Assembly: GCA_029777935.1 (NCBI GenBank)
Contig: JAKORH010000103.1
Coordinates: forward strand, 1-15,697
Direction: 5' to 3'
DNA: 15,697 nucleotides
Origin: Pseudomonadota bacterium
Lineage (GTDB): Bacteria > Pseudomonadota > Gammaproteobacteria > Burkholderiales > Burkholderiaceae
Both the position numbers and the translations under genes were made by a program. Position 1 is the first letter of the stretch. Every line of letters begins with the position of its first letter. Shown here in pieces: positions 13,742 through 15,697 of the stretch. The notes under the pieces were generated by a model. It ran no database searches. It worked only from the letters and a program-made list of their open reading frames with translations, and was not told the DNA's origin.

Positions 13742-15583
13742 GTGGTCACGATAGCGCGCGGCGCGGCCGCAGTTGAGCTGATCGAGCGTCTGGACCCGCG
13801 CCGGCACCTGGCTGCCGCGATCGGCTGGGCGGTCGTGCTGATCGTGGTGCTGGCTTCGCTCGTGGCCGCGGAGTTCGCCGCCGACGCGATCGGCCGCCGC
13901 GTGCGCGCCGACACCGAGCGGCTGGTCGAGCAGTTCGCGCTCCAGATCCACGCTGCGCTGGCGACGAACCTGGCCACGCGGCTGTCGATCGTGCGGGCGA
14001 CCGCGGCGCAGATCGAGTCCGCCGGCGGCCACGGTCGCGACGCGCTGCGACGGCATCTGGAAGCGGTGCAGACGCAGTTCCCGGAGTTCGCGTGGGTCGG
14101 CATGGCCGCCGCGGACGGCAAGGTGGTGGCGGCCACCGGCGGCGTGCTCGAAGGCGAGGATGCCTCGGCGCGGCGCTGGTTCGAGCGCGGCCGCGCCGGC
14201 TCGTATCTGGGCGACGTGCACGTCGACGCGATGCTCGAGCAGCGTTTGCAACGCGCCGGCGCGGCGCCGCTGCGCGTGATCGACGTGGCGGCGCCGGTGC
14301 GCGCAGACGGCGCGCGCCCGGCCGGCGTGATCGGCGCGCAGTTGTCGTGGCGCTGGCTCGAGGCGCTGCTGGCGCAGATCGTGCGCACGCTGGACGCACC
14401 GCACCGCATCGACGTGCTGCTTGCCGCCGGCGACGGCACGGTCCTCGTCGGGCCGCCGAACTGGGTCGGCCGCAAGCTCGCGGCGGGCGCCGACGTGAGC
14501 GAAGGCGGCGCGTATCTGATCGGGCGCGACATTGAGCGCGACGTCGGGCGCGGCGTCGGGTACATCGGCGGCGCGCTCGATCCGCGCTGGACCGTCGTCG
14601 TGCGCGAGCCGGCGCGGATCGCGCTCGCGCAGGCGGCGGACGCGCGCCACACCGTGTTCCTGGTCGTGCTGCTGGCGGGGCTCGTTGCGGCGGCCGCGGC
14701 GGTCGCCGCCACGCGCGCGCTGACGCGGCGGCTGGCGCTGCTGGCGCAGTCGGCGCGCGCGATGCGCAGAGGCGAGCGCGAATCGCTGACGCTGCCTGCG
14801 GGCGCGGACGAAGTGGCCGGCATCGGTGCCGCGATCGGCGACCTGGTCTCGCATCTGCAGCGCGAGAAGCAGGCGCTCGCGACCCTGAACGCCGAGCTCG
14901 ACGCGCGCGTGGCCGCGCGCGCCGCGCGCATCGAGCGCCTGGCCGACGACAGCCGGCGCGCCGCCGTCACGCGCGAGCGGCTGCGGCTGGCGCGCGACCT
15001 GCATGACACGCTCGCGCATTCACTGATGGCGTTGCTGACGCAGATCCGGCTCGTGCGCAAGCTGCGTCCGCGGCTGCCGTCGGACGAACTCGATGCCGAA
15101 CTCGCGCGCGCCGAAGAGGTCGCCGCCAGCGGGCTGAAGGAGGCGCGCGCCGCGATCGGACAGATCCGCCACAACGCGGTGCAGGACGTCGGTCTCGGGG
15201 CGGCGCTGCGCGAACTGGCGACTCGCTTCGGCGAGCGCGCCGGCGTAGCCGTCGAGTTCGCCGCCGACGAGACGGCCGCCGGGCTGGCGGATGCGCGCGC
15301 CGAGATCGTGTTCCGCATCGTCGAGGAGGCGTTGCACAACATCGAGCGCCACGCGCAGGCGCAGTCGGTGCGCATCGCACTGCGTGAACTGCAGGGAGAT
15401 GCCGACGCGCGCATCGAGGTCACGGTGGCCGATGACGGCATGGGATTCGACCCCGCGGCCACGCTTCCCGGACACTACGGAATGATCGGCATGCGCGAAC
15501 AGGCGGCGCTGATCGGCGCGCGGCTCGACCTGCAGAGCGTGCCCGGGCAGGGCACGACGATCCGGCTCGAACTGGCGGCCTGA
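13742..15583 (+). CDS. Cache-HAMP-HisKA_3 sensor histidine kinase
   Basis: A membrane sensor kinase of 613 residues. The GTG at 13742 is the first start in the frame and lies 22 codons before membrane helix 1 (23-45, HLAAAIGWAVVLIVVLASLV). A large periplasmic region (about 50-300) has the dCache pattern: helix ERLVEQFALQIHAALATNLA, then FAWVGMAADGKVVAATGGV and ARRWFERGRAGSYLGDVHVD. Helix 2 is about 303-325, then HAMP (to about 378) and a coiled coil. HisKA_3 carries the phosphorylated His421 in RLARDLHDTLAHSLMALL. The ATPase domain has Asn533 in IVEEALHNIERHA, DDGMGFD (564-570) and GHYGMIGMREQA. All motifs are intact. The small-molecule signal is unknown. It diverges from its likely partner regulator. 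Confidence 0.9.
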   Translation: MVTIARGAAAVELIERLDPRRHLAAAIGWAVVLIVVLASLVAAEFAADAIGRRVRADTERLVEQFALQIHAALATNLATRLSIVRATAAQIESAGGHGRDALRRHLEAVQTQFPEFAWVGMAAADGKVVAATGGVLEGEDASARRWFERGRAGSYLGDVHVDAMLEQRLQRAGAAPLRVIDVAAPVRADGARPAGVIGAQLSWRWLEALLAQIVRTLDAPHRIDVLLAAGDGTVLVGPPNWVGRKLAAGADVSEGGAYLIGRDIERDVGRGVGYIGGALDPRWTVVVREPARIALAQAADARHTVFLVVLLAGLVAAAAAVAATRALTRRLALLAQSARAMRRGERESLTLPAGADEVAGIGAAIGDLVSHLQREKQALATLNAELDARVAARAARIERLADDSRRAAVTRERLRLARDLHDTLAHSLMALLTQIRLVRKLRPRLPSDELDAELARAEEVAASGLKEARAAIGQIRHNAVQDVGLGAALRELATRFGERAGVAVEFAADETAAGLADARAEIVFRIVEEALHNIERHAQAQSVRIALRELQGDADARIEVTVADDGMGFDPAATLPGHYGMIGMREQAALIGARLDLQSVPGQGTTIRLELAA

Positions 15584-15697
15584 GCGCCCAGCGCGAGAGT
15601 AATCCTGCAAGCGCGCCGGGCCGTCCCAAGCGCGAAGCCCCGAGCGCGCAGCGCGACGGTAGTCCGGTAAGCGCGCAGCGCGAGGGCAATTCCGTCA
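15583..15697 (+). repeat. 27-bp in-frame tandem repeat after the kinase, running off the window
   Basis: Units begin at 15583, 15643 and 15670, with a decayed stretch at 15610-15642. All stay in one frame with no stop: SAQRESNPA, then an irregular 11 residues, SAQRDGSPV, SAQREGNSV. The kinase stop TGA shares its last base with the first unit. The same unit begins LivM at 6657. It could be the start of a downstream protein or an untranslated dispersed repeat; no start codon other than CTG precedes it. Confidence 0.7.

Noticed and set aside
13430..15462. Long minus-strand frames opposite the histidine kinase
   Set aside because: Ser/Arg/Ala-rich shadow sequence. Only the last 60 codons before 13430 look like a protein and were kept as a separate small gene.
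15583..15697. CRISPR-like array at the right end
   Set aside because: The repeats are contiguous 27-bp units with drift and no unique spacers, and they keep one reading frame.

Overview
The window is about two-thirds G+C. Its gene content (an AdiA-type arginine decarboxylase, a LivKHMGF amino-acid importer, and 3-hydroxybutyrate dehydrogenase beside acetoacetate decarboxylase and a patatin) fits a free-living betaproteobacterium, most likely Burkholderiales. That placement is inference from protein resemblance; there is no rRNA or other phylogenetic marker here. Apart from repeats and some gene debris the window reads as ordinary chromosome. I see no CRISPR array, tRNA, phage or defence island.

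Layout. The left edge (1-82, minus) cuts through the start of an IS4-type transposase. A solo 86-residue ParB-N-like gene (449-709) follows, then an arginine/lysine/ornithine decarboxylase (790-3045) preceded by a 13-bp-arm palindrome. A cupin gene (3103-3504, minus) converges on the decarboxylase. Positions 3505-4345 hold no intact gene, but two decayed minus-strand tails can be read: a helical TPR-like tail (3731-3898) and the C-terminus of a berberine-bridge-type FAD oxidoreductase (3935-4135).

The centre (4346-9075, plus) is a complete branched-chain/hydrophobic amino-acid ABC importer: periplasmic binding protein, two permeases and two ATPases. The M/G and G/F junctions overlap by 4 bp (GTGA). 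The H/M junction instead holds a 19-codon orphan ORF that starts in an ATGA overlap, a perfect 27-bp inverted repeat and a repeat-derived livM N-terminus. It looks like an operon junction remodelled by repeat insertion.

Converging on the importer is a minus-strand group read as patatin-like lipase, acetoacetate decarboxylase (4-bp overlap), then 3-hydroxybutyrate dehydrogenase. This suggests ketone-body or polyhydroxybutyrate turnover: acyl-ester hydrolysis, then 3-hydroxybutyrate oxidised to acetoacetate, which is decarboxylated to acetone. Further right is a small histidine-rich fatty acid hydroxylase/sterol desaturase-family protein, and a MITE-like block of dispersed repeats.

The right end is a two-component system: a NarL/FixJ response regulator, with a small coupled 60-residue ORF in front of it (minus), diverging from a Cache-HAMP-HisKA_3 histidine kinase (plus). 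After the kinase stop, a 27-bp in-frame repeat runs off the window. Its 9-residue unit (SAQREGSPV-like) is the same one that begins LivM about 9 kb away. This shared repeat and the remodelled livM start are the most unusual things I found.
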